A stretch of DNA of 64,000 bases from an uncultured Eubacteriales bacterium (GCA_902491535.1 CABUHS010000011.1:9635-73634); one strand, 5' to 3'; positions 37,224 to 45,823 are shown, counted from the first letter of the stretch. Program-made: numbers and translations. The notes: generated from the sequence alone by a model not told the origin.

Positions 37224-37991
37224 TTATTTTTCCTGATTTTCCGAACATTCACACTGAGCGCTGAAAGACTCTCCGTTGCGGTAAACATTAAAATATACAA
37301 CGCTGTTTTGCGACACAGCATCCTGTAAAAGTGAGAACATATCATCAACGGTAAATATTCTTATTCCGTTTATATGAGTGATTATGTCATCTTTGTAAAG
37401 ACCGTTAGTATTAATTATTATGCCGTCTTCGGTATTCTGTTCGACAGTAACTCCGCGCGGGATACCGTATATTCTTGATGACATATCGCTGACCTGACTC
37501 AGGAGCATTCCGGTTGAAGCTATCAGTCTTATCTGTGATTCGGTATAGTAATTCGAGTTCGTATTGCCGTTTGGCGACGGACTGTCAGAATTGCCGGTTC
37601 CGTACGTTGCCGACGGTGCCGCGGCAGATTCCGGCTCTGCTTCAATGCTGCCGGAATTTGAAATTCCGGATACACCGAGTATTGTGTTTTTAAAACGGCT
37701 TTTAAAAGAAGAATCTTTTATTACTGCAACAGCGATAAATGCGGTTGCAAATAATGTCGAAAGAGAGAGGGTGATAGCTGCGGCGCTTCTGAACATTGCT
37801 GTTCGCTTTGCTCTGTTTTCTCCGTTTTTTTTCTCAATTTCATTTCTGAAAACAGAATAATACGTACTTCCGGAAAGTGTTCCGAATACAGCTTCGTGCG
37901 ATTCTTCTGCAGATATATTTTCGCTTTTTATGCCGATGACCGTTTCTTTGCGGTGCGTAAATATTCTGTTTTCCGTTGCCGAACGTTTCAA
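37224..37991 (-). CDS. Membrane-anchored PDZ-domain protein, HtrA-like without protease domain
   Basis: A 255-residue protein: cytoplasmic Arg/Lys-rich 1-65, one membrane helix (about 68-90, AAAITLSLSTLFATAFIAVAV), a Ser/Pro/Asn-rich linker (105-150), then a PDZ-like domain (IPRGVTVEQNTEDGIIIN, DDIITHINGIRIFTVDDMFSLL). HtrA/DegP proteases end in such PDZ domains, but the His-Asp-Ser protease domain is absent and the linker takes its place. It may be a degenerate HtrA or an adaptor for another protease. Monocistronic. Confidence 0.8.
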   Translation of the reverse strand: MKRSATENRIFTHRKETVIGIKSENISAEESHEAVFGTLSGSTYYSVFRNEIEKKNGENRAKRTAMFRSAAAITLSLSTLFATAFIAVAVIKDSSFKSRFKNTILGVSGISNSGSIEAEPESAAAPSATYGTGNSDSPSPNGNTNSNYYTESQIRLIASTGMLLSQVSDMSSRIYGIPRGVTVEQNTEDGIIINTNGLYKDDIITHINGIRIFTVDDMFSLLQDAVSQNSVVYFNVYRNGESFSAQCECSENQEK

Positions 37992-38120
37992 TGGAAAGTA
38001 CCTCGCAGAAAATTATAATGCATTTTACCTTTTTGATAGAATAATCTCACGGCGTTAGCAAAAGCCTTGTAAAGCAAGCCTTCTGATGCCTGACAGAATA
38101 ACATTGAATGGCTGAATCGA

Positions 38121-38184
38121 CGGCTTCACCGTCCCGTGCCTTACGGCGCTGCTGCATTTTACGCAGCGATTTATGATATGATCA
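38121..38184. repeat. Dispersed intergenic repeat, copy 2 of 2
   Basis: Contains CCTTACGGCGCTGCTGC and CGCAGCGATTT, matching 9771-9835. The preceding AACATTGAATGGCTGAA also recurs, with one mismatch, at about 22062. The rest of 37992-38325 shows no gene. Confidence 0.6.
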
Positions 38185-38323
38185 TTTTAAGGTACAAAAA
38201 GTATAGCATTCATATTTGAATTTCGCTTTAATTAAATATGTCGTTTTTTATTTGGTTTTGTAAAAAAGCTTTGTATCTTCGGTTAAGTAATTTACAATAA
38301 TTATGAACTTTTTAAGTATAGGT

Positions 38324-38357
38324 AAAACCGTCGTTTTGTTTGATCAAAACGACGGTT
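38324..38357 (-). terminator. Terminator of the histidine kinase gene
   Basis: AACCGTCGTTTTG and CAAAACGACGGTT form a perfect 13-base stem followed on minus by TTTTACC. Confidence 0.85.
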
Positions 38358-38382
38358 CTCAGTATTTTTCAAAATGTCAGAT

Positions 38383-39870
38383 TTAATCATCTTTGGGTTT
38401 ATGAGTAAACGGAAGAGTGAAAGTAAATTCACAGAATTTTCCGTATACACTTCTTACCCAGATTTCTTCATGATGTGCGTTTATTATTGTTTTTGCTATA
38501 TACAGTCCGAGGCCTGTTCCTGTTTTATCGAGACCGCGGCTTTTATCGCTTTTGTAGAAACGGTCAAATACATACGATATTTCATCTTCTGAGATTCCCT
38601 GACCTTCGTTGTATACCGAAATGTATACTTTTCCCGCCTTGGTTATGATAGAAATACGGTATTTGCCTCCTTCAAACGAGAATTTTACTGCGTTGTCGCA
38701 TATGTTGTAAAGTATCTGATATATCGCATCGCGGTCAGCCATTACATACATATTTTCATTGTCGCAGTCGAATGAGACATCGAGCTTCTTTTCATTTATC
38801 CTCTGTTCAAACGATATGAGAATGACGCGTGCCATTTCGCAGATATCAAACGGTTCCATGTTGAACTTACGTTCCCCTGCCTGTATACGTGTTATATCGA
38901 GCAGTGTTGTAACGAGACGGGACAGTCTGCGTATCTCTGAGGCTATAATTCCGAGATAGTATTCATGCTTCTCCGGAGGTATAGCTCCGTCGAGAATTCC
39001 GTCAATAAATCCGGCGATCGTTGTCATAGGTGTACGCAGATCGTGCGATACATTTGCGATAAAGGAGCGGCGCATTTCTTCTGTTTTGGCAAGCGAGCCT
39101 GCCATATTGTTAAACGCCTGTGCAAGGTCCGCGACTTCATTGTGACCGATAACAGGAACGCGCACGTCAAACTGTCCCGACGCAAACGATTTTGCGGCAA
39201 GGCTCATTTCTTTGAGCGGACGTGTTATGCGTTCGCTGATGAAATATACGGCGATGAGCGCGGCGAGAAGTACCCACAAACATTCCATTATAAGCGTTTT
39301 GGTCATAGTTGTGACAAAAACATTTGTAGCTGATGTCTCGGTGCAGACAAACAGTGCGCCGACGGTATCTCCGTCCTTGGACACGATCGCTGTTGCGCAT
39401 GCGTTGCAGCCGCTTTTGGTAATGCCCTTTATTGACAGATTCTTAAACGGCGAGATTTTTCCGTTTTCTATATCTGCCATTAGATCTTCGCTGACATTCC
39501 GTTCGCTCACGGTTTCGATTCCGTTACTGCTTACTACTATAGTTCCTTTTTTATCGGTTATAAAAATGAACGTTTCGTCGGTAAATGTCGACATCATTGA
39601 GAGTATCCGTTTTATATTGTCCTTTTTATAGAATACGAAAAGACTGAAGTCATCTGTTCCGTAATTGTGATATTCCGATTCTATGTATTCTTTTACGTTT
39701 ACAGCAGTCCGTGAAAGTGTTTCGCGGTTTATATCGCCTATATAATTTGCCAGCATCGAGCCGATTACTGCAACAAGGATAGAGAACGCGACCACGATTA
39801 TCAGCAGGAATGCCGTAAGATATCTTGAAAACAGGCTTCTGTACATGCTTGAGACGTTTTTTTTATTCAA
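38383..39870 (-). CDS. Sensor histidine kinase
   Basis: A 495-residue membrane kinase: helix 1 (about 15-38), an extracellular sensor region with SGCNACATAIV, helix 2 (about 190-212), HAMP (RITRPLKEMSLAAKSFASG), His box NVSHDLRTPMTTIAGFIDG, then N, G1 and G2 boxes (CDNAVKFS, NEGQGISEDE, GTGLGLYIAKTI). It phosphorylates the OmpR-type regulator encoded just upstream. TTG at 39870 is preferred (AGAGGTG 6 bases before). The cysteine pair in the sensor part is unusual. Confidence 0.95.
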   Translation of the reverse strand: MNKKNVSSMYRSLFSRYLTAFLLIIVVAFSILVAVIGSMLANYIGDINRETLSRTAVNVKEYIESEYHNYGTDDFSLFVFYKKDNIKRILSMMSTFTDETFIFITDKKGTIVVSSNGIETVSERNVSEDLMADIENGKISPFKNLSIKGITKSGCNACATAIVSKDGDTVGALFVCTETSATNVFVTTMTKTLIMECLWVLLAALIAVYFISERITRPLKEMSLAAKSFASGQFDVRVPVIGHNEVADLAQAFNNMAGSLAKTEEMRRSFIANVSHDLRTPMTTIAGFIDGILDGAIPPEKHEYYLGIIASEIRRLSRLVTTLLDITRIQAGERKFNMEPFDICEMARVILISFEQRINEKKLDVSFDCDNENMYVMADRDAIYQILYNICDNAVKFSFEGGKYRISIITKAGKVYISVYNEGQGISEDEISYVFDRFYKSDKSRGLDKTGTGLGLYIAKTIINAHHEEIWVRSVYGKFCEFTFTLPFTHKPKDD

Positions 39871-39900
39871 TGTCAGCACCTCTGTTTGAACTTGCTTTGT

Positions 39901-39927
39901 AAAAAGGACGCCGCAGGCGTCCTTTTT
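39901..39927. terminator. Perfect terminator between response regulator and kinase
   Basis: AAAAAGGACGCC / GGCGTCCTTTTT, 3-base loop. It lies in the 103 bases between the regulator stop and the kinase start and would stop much of the transcript before the kinase. Confidence 0.9.
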
Positions 39928-39973
39928 GTATTTATCATATACGTTAAAGCTTTATATGCTGTTTTGCCCGGAC

Positions 39974-40666
39974 TTACTGCAAAAGCTCGAATTTATATCC
40001 TACGCCCCATACGGTCTTCAGCGTCCACTTGTCCGAAACTCCGTCAAGCTTTTCGCGCAGGCGCTTGATATGTACATCGACGGTTCGTGAATCTCCGAGA
40101 TAATCGAATCCCCATACCTTGTCAAGAAGCGCGTCGCGGGTAAATACCCTGTTATAGTTTGACGCGAGGAAGTGCAGAAGCTGCAATTCTTTCGGAGGTA
40201 TATCGACAGATTTTCCGTTGAGCTTAAGCTCGTATTTGTCGAGGCTTATCTCCATGTTGTCAAGTTTTATTATTCCGTCGTCCTTCTGATTGTCATGTGC
40301 GGAATATCTGCGGAGTACCGCTTTGATACGCGCCGAAAGCTCCTTCATCTCAAAGGGTTTGACAATAAAATCGTCTGCGCCGAGTTCGAGTCCGAGAACT
40401 TTGTCAAAAACATCGCCTTTTGCGGTGATCATTATGATAGGCTTCGAGGAGATCTCGCGGATCTCGCGGCAAACCTGCCATCCGTCCTTTTTAGGCATCA
40501 TAATATCGAGCAGGACAAGATCAGGCTCGTACATCTTAAAAAAGCTTACGCCTTCTGATCCGTCGCTGGCTGTTTTTACTTCATATCCGTCGTTTTCGAG
40601 ATAAAGACGGAGCATGTCGCATATATTGACGTCGTCGTCTACAACAAGTATTTTTGTTCCGATCAT
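39974..40666 (-). CDS. OmpR/PhoB-family response regulator
   Basis: A 230-residue protein: receiver domain with the acidic pocket VVDDD, phospho-acceptor Asp in LVLLDIMMPKKDGW and Lys in VKPFEMKEL; C-terminal winged helix (LTPREL-like IPPKELQLLHFLASN, SRTVDVHIKRLREKL, VWGVGYKFE). It binds DNA when phosphorylated by the neighbouring kinase. AGAGGTAA precedes ATG. An A+T-rich leader of about 200 bases holds no clear -35 box. Target genes unknown. Confidence 0.97.
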   Translation of the reverse strand: MIGTKILVVDDDVNICDMLRLYLENDGYEVKTASDGSEGVSFFKMYEPDLVLLDIMMPKKDGWQVCREIREISSKPIIMITAKGDVFDKVLGLELGADDFIVKPFEMKELSARIKAVLRRYSAHDNQKDDGIIKLDNMEISLDKYELKLNGKSVDIPPKELQLLHFLASNYNRVFTRDALLDKVWGFDYLGDSRTVDVHIKRLREKLDGVSDKWTLKTVWGVGYKFELLQ

Positions 40667-40888
40667 AGTAAATTACCTCTCTTATTTTTATAAATCTGTA
40701 CGGACGCGGCTTGCGTGCCGTATTTTTGTTTTTCATCATTTTCGGATGCGGTCTTTAAAACGGGATTGTTAAAATAGTTATTTTTTTGACCAACTTCATT
40801 ATAACAGAAAAATGTCCCTTTTTTATAACATATATGTAAATAAATTATTAACAAAATGCTGTAATTTATTTTTTTATTGCCGCTCCTC
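40667..40888. other. Divergent region between response regulator and ychF
   Basis: A+T-rich; holds a TATAAT (minus, about 40797-40802) for the regulator without a good -35 box. No gene is seen. Confidence 0.35.
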
Positions 40889-40917
40889 TTGATAATTTCG
40901 GCTGTATGTATTATAAT
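40889..40917 (+). promoter_or_regulatory. Promoter of ychF
   Basis: TTGATA (40889-40894) and TATAAT (40912-40917), 17-base spacing. Confidence 0.85.
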
Positions 40918-40990
40918 TTACAGATAGAATTAATTATCGAATTTTAGATGTGCGGATCAACCGCACAGAGAAAGGCACGGACTTTATAAA

Positions 40991-42085
40991 ATGAAGCTTG
41001 GAATTGTCGGGTTACCGAACGTCGGAAAAAGCACTCTTTTCAATGCGATTACGAATGCAGGCGCTGAAAGCGCAAACTATCCGTTCTGCACGATAGAGCC
41101 TAACGTAGGTGTTGTTGCAGTTCCGGATACAAGGCTCGATGAACTTGCAAAGATGTACTCGCCTGAAAAATATACGCCTGCGATAGTTGAGTTTGTCGAT
41201 ATAGCAGGACTTGTAAAGGGCGCTTCTCACGGAGAGGGACTCGGAAATAAATTTCTTTCGCATATACGCGAGGTGGACGCGATCGTTCACGTTGTGCGCT
41301 GCTTTGAAAGCACCGATATAATACACGTTGACGGATCTGTAGATCCGCTGCGCGATCTCGAAACTATCAACATGGAGCTTATCTTCTCCGATCTTGAGGT
41401 TATCGAACGCAGGATAGCTCACGCAAGAAAGATGATGAAGGGTGATAAAAGCCTTGAAAAGGAAGCAGTGCTTCTTGAAAGAGTCGCAAAAGAGCTTAAT
41501 GACGGCAAGACCGCTCGCTCGCTTGAGTTTACCGAGGATGAAGCTGAGATAATGCAGACGGTTCCGCTTCTTACGATGAAGCCTGTTATATATGTTGCGA
41601 ATATTGCAGAGGACGAGGTCGGTACCGATATGACTCAGAATGAGGGATATATGAAGCTTCGCGAAAAGGCAGAAGAGGAAGGCGCGGAAATACTTCCTAT
41701 ATGTGCCGGTATCGAAGCCGAGATCGCTACTCTCGAGCAGGACGAAAAGGCAGAATTCTTAGAAGAACTCGGTCTTACGGAAAGCGGACTTGACAGACTT
41801 GTAAAGGCAAGCTACTCGCTTCTCGGACTGATAAGCTTTCTCACTGCCGGACCGCAGGAGGTTCGCGCATGGACGATACGAAAAGGAACGCGCGCTCCGC
41901 AGGCGGCAGGAAAGATACATTCTGATTTTGAGCGCGGTTTTATCCGTGCCGAGGTCATCTCTTATGAGAATCTCATGGCATGCGGCAGCCTTACTGCGGC
42001 GAAAGAAAAAGGTCTTGTTCGCAGTGAGGGTAAGGAATACGTTATGAACGACGGAGACGTTGTACTTTTCCGTTTTAACGTCTGA
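40991..42085 (+). CDS. ychF: Redox-regulated ATPase YchF (OLA1-type)
   Basis: A 364-residue P-loop protein: G1 GLPNVGKST (about 7-15), NYPFCTIEPNVG, FVDIAGLVKGASHGEGLGNKF, a coiled-coil insert (120-200), and the C-terminal TGS domain (FLTAGPQEVRAWTIRKGTRA, HSDFERGFIRAEV). YchF prefers ATP and associates with ribosomes in the stress response. Monocistronic with a repeat and strong terminator downstream. The start site lacks an obvious Shine-Dalgarno (GAAAGGCACGG about 14 bases up). Confidence 0.97.
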   Translation: MKLGIVGLPNVGKSTLFNAITNAGAESANYPFCTIEPNVGVVAVPDTRLDELAKMYSPEKYTPAIVEFVDIAGLVKGASHGEGLGNKFLSHIREVDAIVHVVRCFESTDIIHVDGSVDPLRDLETINMELIFSDLEVIERRIAHARKMMKGDKSLEKEAVLLERVAKELNDGKTARSLEFTEDEAEIMQTVPLLTMKPVIYVANIAEDEVGTDMTQNEGYMKLREKAEEEGAEILPICAGIEAEIATLEQDEKAEFLEELGLTESGLDRLVKASYSLLGLISFLTAGPQEVRAWTIRKGTRAPQAAGKIHSDFERGFIRAEVISYENLMACGSLTAAKEKGLVRSEGKEYVMNDGDVVLFRFNV

Positions 42086-42100
42086 TAAAATTTCATGAAT

Positions 42101-42173
42101 AAGAACCCGACCCGTCGGAGCAATCAAAGATTGCAGGCGGGATGCCCCGAAGTCTTGTTATTTTACAATAAAA
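42101..42173 (+). repeat. Dispersed intergenic repeat, copy D
   Basis: AAGAACCCGACCCG, GCAATCAAAGATTGC and GTCTTGTTATTTTACAATAAA. It runs into the hairpin AAAGCCCGG/CCGGGACTTT at 42171-42195. Confidence 0.8.
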
Positions 42174-42206
42174 GCCCGGGCGTATTCCGGGACTTTGTTT
42201 CATAAT

Positions 42207-42250
42207 AAGAAAATCCGTTAAGCGGTAAATTCCGCTTAACGGATTTTCTT
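42207..42250. terminator. Bidirectional terminator between ychF and aldolase
   Basis: AAGAAAATCCGTTAAGCGG pairs perfectly (19 bases) with CCGCTTAACGGATTTTCTT. Confidence 0.93.
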
Positions 42251-42271
42251 ATAGGTTTTGATCTAAACGGC

Positions 42272-43267
42272 TCAGACGCACCAAAGATCGAAATATGCGC
42301 GGACGATCTTTTTCATCTCGTCGAATACGATCATCTGACGTGCCTCTGTTGTAAAATATTTAAGCGAAGCCTTCTCGCCCGTGCGGCAGCGTTCTGTGAG
42401 ATATCCGTCTTCGATAAGCGCGTCTACCGTCTTCGTACCGCCGATAAGCGAAGCGTTTTCGATCATCCAGTGGAGAAGTACGGGTGAAGAATCGCGCTCT
42501 ATCGCAGTCCATATGTTGACCTTGCATACTCCGTCGCTGAAAAGAGATTTTATCTGATCGGCTGTTACGGACGATGTTCCGTGAAGAACGATCTTATGTC
42601 CGATAACTTCGCGGATCTTGCATGCTGCGTCCCCGTAATATTTGAGATCCTTGCCTGATGCGCGGTGTTCGGTTCCGAGATTGCATACGATGAGGTCAAC
42701 GCCTGTTTCATCAATGAAGCGCTTGGCGTCTTCGGCAGTAGTGATAGAGTTATGCGTCGATCCGCCTGCATCATATATCTCGTCGCATGCGCCTTCGATA
42801 AGTATTTTTCCTTTCATCTTTTCGGCAAAAGCGGCTGTTTTCTTTATGTTTTCTTCGAAAGGAAGCGTTGATGCGTCGTACATGATCGAAGCATATCCCG
42901 AAAGGTCGCTCTCGAGCAGCTCGATATCGTCAACAGGCTGAACATGGTCAAGATGAAGCATCGCTGTAACGTGCGGATAAGCCTCCGAGAGGATCTCAGC
43001 GTCGGCGCGGAAGCAGCGCAGTCCCATGTCCCAGCGGCGGTTATGTGTGTAATAGGTCGCCTGCGGGCGGTGGCTGTAATTTACGGTCATGGCGAGCGTT
43101 ACGGGAACGCTGTCAAAGCCGTTTTTGACGGCGAATTCTTCCGCTGCTGCGAAGATAGCTTCGGTCGTTGTGAGATTTTCGCTGCATATGCAGGGGATTA
43201 CCCAGCCTTTTTCGGCTGCTTTTTCATATTCTTCAATTACTTTTTTGTAATCTGAAACAATAGGCAT
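42272..43267 (-). CDS. Class II (zinc) aldolase, divergent
   Basis: A 331-residue TIM-barrel enzyme. Class II aldolase features are visible though drifted: zinc-ligand HLDHV, metal/substrate MYDAS, GTEHRASG and LHGTSS. Canonical forms read HLDHG, DGS, GTxHG and GGSG. Class II aldolases split fructose- or tagatose-bisphosphate and other sugar phosphates with a zinc ion. Its divergent partner is an FGGY sugar kinase, so it more likely cleaves a specific ketose phosphate made by that kinase. Own promoter at 43326-43354 and a strong terminator. Confidence 0.85.
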   Translation of the reverse strand: MPIVSDYKKVIEEYEKAAEKGWVIPCICSENLTTTEAIFAAAEEFAVKNGFDSVPVTLAMTVNYSHRPQATYYTHNRRWDMGLRCFRADAEILSEAYPHVTAMLHLDHVQPVDDIELLESDLSGYASIMYDASTLPFEENIKKTAAFAEKMKGKILIEGACDEIYDAGGSTHNSITTAEDAKRFIDETGVDLIVCNLGTEHRASGKDLKYYGDAACKIREVIGHKIVLHGTSSVTADQIKSLFSDGVCKVNIWTAIERDSSPVLLHWMIENASLIGGTKTVDALIEDGYLTERCRTGEKASLKYFTTEARQMIVFDEMKKIVRAYFDLWCV

Positions 43268-43325
43268 TATTTATGACTCCTTGTGAATTTATTTTACAAT
43301 GATATTGACATACACATTTTATATT

Positions 43326-43354
43326 ATTATAATATTAAATAAGATAATAGTCAA
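43326..43354 (-). promoter_or_regulatory. Promoter of the aldolase gene
   Basis: Minus strand TTGACT (43354-43349) and TATAAT (43331-43326), 17-base spacing. Confidence 0.85.
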
Positions 43355-43427
43355 TATGATTTCACGCATATTTTGACCGCAGCGGCTCTGTTTGCCGCCG
43401 TAAATGATGAAAAGGAACGGTAACAAT

Positions 43428-44945
43428 ATGATTTTTCTCGGTCTTGACGCCGGAAGCACCGGCATTAAATGTGTAGCGTTTTCCGAAGAAGGCGTTCAGC
43501 TTTCAGTGGCATATTCGGAATATAAAACCGCGGCGGGAGCCGGAGATATGAGCGCAGACGCTATATTCTCGGCTGCTTCTGACGTTATAAAGGGATGTGT
43601 CAGCTCTCCTGCGGTCGACCGCGGAGATGTAGCAGCGATAGCTGTAACGTCGTTCGGCGAGGCGTGCGTGCCTGTTGACCGTGACGGAAGGTGTCTCTGC
43701 GATATGGTCATGTATACTGACAGGCGCGGAGTTGAAGAAAACGACGCTATTGTTAAAAAACTCGGAAAAGACCGTATTTCAGCGATCACATGCGCAAGCC
43801 CTGCGCCTATGTATTCGCTTCCGAAGATCGTATGGGCTCTCGGCAATGTTCCCGGCGTCCGTGAAAACGCATACAAGTTTCTTCAGGCGGCTGATTTCAT
43901 CTGCTTCCGCCTTTCGGGAGAATTTACTTCAACTCATACGCAGGCTTGCCGTACAGAGGCATTCGATCTTGAAAAACGTGAATTTTCACATGAGATACTC
44001 GCGGCGGCGGGCGTTGATCCCTCTCTGATGCCTGAGCCTGTTCCGAACGGAACGGTTATCGGAACACTTCGTCCCGCGCTTGCGGAGGAATTCGGACTGC
44101 CGTCCTCTGTCCGCGTTGTCGCAGGTTCGCAGGATCAGATTGCTGCTGCGACCGGAGCAGGTGTGCTTTCGGCGGGACAGGCGGTCGACGGAACCGGCTC
44201 TGTTGAATGTATTACCCCTGTTTTTGATCACATAATCCGTGACAGCAGTTTTACCGGTGATAACTTCGCCTGTGTACCTCACTCGGTCAGCGGACTTTAT
44301 GCGACATACGCATTTAATTTCTCGGGCGGAGTTCTTCTGAAGTGGTTCAGAGACACCTTTGCTTCATCTGTTAAGGCAGAGGCAAAATCGCGTGGTGTGA
44401 GTGCTTACCGTATTCTTGACGAAACATGTCCTGCTGAACCGTCTGATATTCTTGTTGTTCCGCATTTTCTCGGAGCGGGCGGTACGCCGGACATAGAGCC
44501 GGATGCTAAGGGCAGCATAATGGGAATGACGATGCAGACCGGACTTCCCGATATATACCGCGCGGTCATGGAAGGTCTTACATATGAGATGGTTTACAAT
44601 CTCGAAAAACTCGCTGCGCAGGGCATCTGCATAAATGAGCTTATGGCGACAGGCGGAGGCGCATCGTCTCCTGTATGGCTTCAGCTCAAGGCGGATATTT
44701 TCGGCTCGCTTTGCGGCATCCGATCTATAACTCCGCTTCTTACCGATGAAGCCGGAGCGGCAGGCTGTGCGATGATGGCAGGAGTTGCTGTCGGACGTTT
44801 TGATTCTCTTGCACAGGCGGCTGAGTCTTTCGTAAAATACGGCGATACAGTGTATCCGGATCTTGCGCATAAAGCGCTTTATGCCGAAAAATACAGCAGG
44901 TACAAGCTGCTTCGCGCCGCAACGCTTGAGGCATTTACGAAGTAA
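43428..44945 (+). CDS. FGGY-family carbohydrate kinase
   Basis: A 505-residue kinase: phosphate loop FLGLDAGSTGIKC, the central GSQDQIAAATGAGV and GTGSVECI (adenosine/phosphate 2 motifs), and the FGGY C-terminal ATPase half with MEGLTYEMVYNLE and ATGGGASSPVWLQLKADIF. It phosphorylates a ketose or polyol; the size and GSQDQ motif are of the xylulokinase/gluconokinase branch, the sugar is not certain. ATG at 43428 has AAAGGA 11 bases upstream; the ATG at 43404 lacks a site. It pairs with the divergent class II aldolase in a probable sugar catabolic module. Confidence 0.92.
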   Translation: MIFLGLDAGSTGIKCVAFSEEGVQLSVAYSEYKTAAGAGDMSADAIFSAASDVIKGCVSSPAVDRGDVAAIAVTSFGEACVPVDRDGRCLCDMVMYTDRRGVEENDAIVKKLGKDRISAITCASPAPMYSLPKIVWALGNVPGVRENAYKFLQAADFICFRLSGEFTSTHTQACRTEAFDLEKREFSHEILAAAGVDPSLMPEPVPNGTVIGTLRPALAEEFGLPSSVRVVAGSQDQIAAATGAGVLSAGQAVDGTGSVECITPVFDHIIRDSSFTGDNFACVPHSVSGLYATYAFNFSGGVLLKWFRDTFASSVKAEAKSRGVSAYRILDETCPAEPSDILVVPHFLGAGGTPDIEPDAKGSIMGMTMQTGLPDIYRAVMEGLTYEMVYNLEKLAAQGICINELMATGGGASSPVWLQLKADIFGSLCGIRSITPLLTDEAGAAGCAMMAGVAVGRFDSLAQAAESFVKYGDTVYPDLAHKALYAEKYSRYKLLRAATLEAFTK

Positions 44946-45002
44946 AGATAATACGGCGGCGCGTCAGCCGGATAAAACGGCGTATATAACATAACATCTG
45001 TA

Positions 45003-45046
45003 AGCAGGTCAGGTCGTACTGTGGTACGACCTGACCTGCTTTTTTG
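45003..45046 (+). terminator. Intrinsic terminator of the FGGY kinase gene
   Basis: AGCAGGTCAGGTCGTAC and GTACGACCTGACCTGCT form a perfect 17-base stem followed by TTTTTT. Confidence 0.96.
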
Positions 45047-45089
45047 AAGATATAAAAGTATGAAATTTATGTGTTTTTTTCCTGTTCTA

Positions 45090-45118
45090 TTGACAAATTC
45101 TGAAAAAGACATTATAAT
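45090..45118 (+). promoter_or_regulatory. Consensus promoter of the cobalamin uptake locus
   Basis: TTGACA (45090-45095) and TATAAT (45113-45118), 17-base spacing, both perfect. Transcription would start about 25 bases before the riboswitch. Confidence 0.95.
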
Positions 45119-45150
45119 TAAATGCGTATTAAAATCAAATATGAATGAAG

Positions 45151-45344
45151 ATACGGTTTGAAAAGTTGTTAGCTGAGTAGATGCAAAAGGGAATCCGGTT
45201 CGAATCCGGAACAACCGCCATTACTGTATTTGACGAAATGAAGAGTAATAATGCCATTGGATCGTTTTGGGCTTTCTGAGAAGGCTGCTCTTTCTGCGGA
45301 GACGAGTTCTTTCCGCTTATCATAAGTCAGGATACCTGCCGTAT
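45151..45344 (+). ncRNA. Cobalamin riboswitch
   Basis: The B12 box AAGTCAGGATACCTGCC (45324-45340) is a perfect match, and the upstream core AAAAGGGAATCCGG..AATCC with GCC..CTGT (about 45185-45230) fits the conserved binding core. ATACGG (45151-45156) pairs with CCGTAT (45339-45344) as the closing P1 stem. The element binds adenosyl- or other cobalamins and switches expression off. It controls the genes from 45547 onward. Confidence 0.96.
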
Positions 45345-45405
45345 TTTCTAAAAGGTTTACCATGATTGGGCGAGAAGAGTGCAACCGATTATCATGCCGC
45401 ATTGC

Positions 45406-45465
45406 CGGCTTTGAGGTTCTGCATTCTTTATTTTTTTGCATTATTTCAAAGCCGTAGTTTTGTTG
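45406..45465 (+). promoter_or_regulatory. Possible expression platform hairpin of the riboswitch
   Basis: CGGCTTTGA (45406-45414) pairs with TCAAAGCCG (45446-45454), extended by wobble pairs, followed by a broken T run (TAGTTTTGTTGT). It could be a cobalamin-dependent terminator. The start codon of the next gene is 82 bases further, so translational control there is less likely. Confidence 0.5.
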
Positions 45466-45546
45466 TGCCTTTATGATCAGTTGCGCTCTTTCCTTCAGAG
45501 ATGGGGGAAAGACCTTTTTATTTATTCGGAAAGAGGGGATGAAATT

Positions 45547-45804
45547 ATGACAAGTGAAGAAAAGCGGTCTTGGGCGGTAAGACAGCTGCAAATTAAACAG
45601 TCTGAAACAGGCAGACTTCCGCTCAAAAGTGATTTTGATGTCGTTACTTTATCCCGGATAAAAGCATTTTTGGGTCCGTGGCCCAGGGCTTTAGAGACCG
45701 CAGGACTCAAAGCGGCAAAAACGGATGTTTCAAAGAAAAAGAAGCGATCCGGAAAGGGCGGAACTGTAAAGAAAACAAGTGACTGTGAAAAAACAGATAA
45801 GTAA
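45547..45804 (+). CDS. Small homing-endonuclease-associated-repeat (HNH_repeat) protein
   Basis: An 85-residue basic protein. The middle reads SETGRLPLKSDFD...LSRIKAFLGPWPRALETAGLK, the pattern of the homing endonuclease associated repeat, a DNA-binding helical unit found in HNH endonucleases and small stand-alone proteins. The C terminus is Lys/Ser rich. No nuclease domain is present. AGAGGGG lies 8 bases before ATG. First gene after the riboswitch, 19 bases before the giant surface protein, so perhaps a local regulator or a leader-type gene. Confidence 0.75.
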   Translation: MTSEEKRSWAVRQLQIKQSETGRLPLKSDFDVVTLSRIKAFLGPWPRALETAGLKAAKTDVSKKKKRSGKGGTVKKTSDCEKTDK

Positions 45805-45823
45805 AATAAAGGAGGATCTAAAT

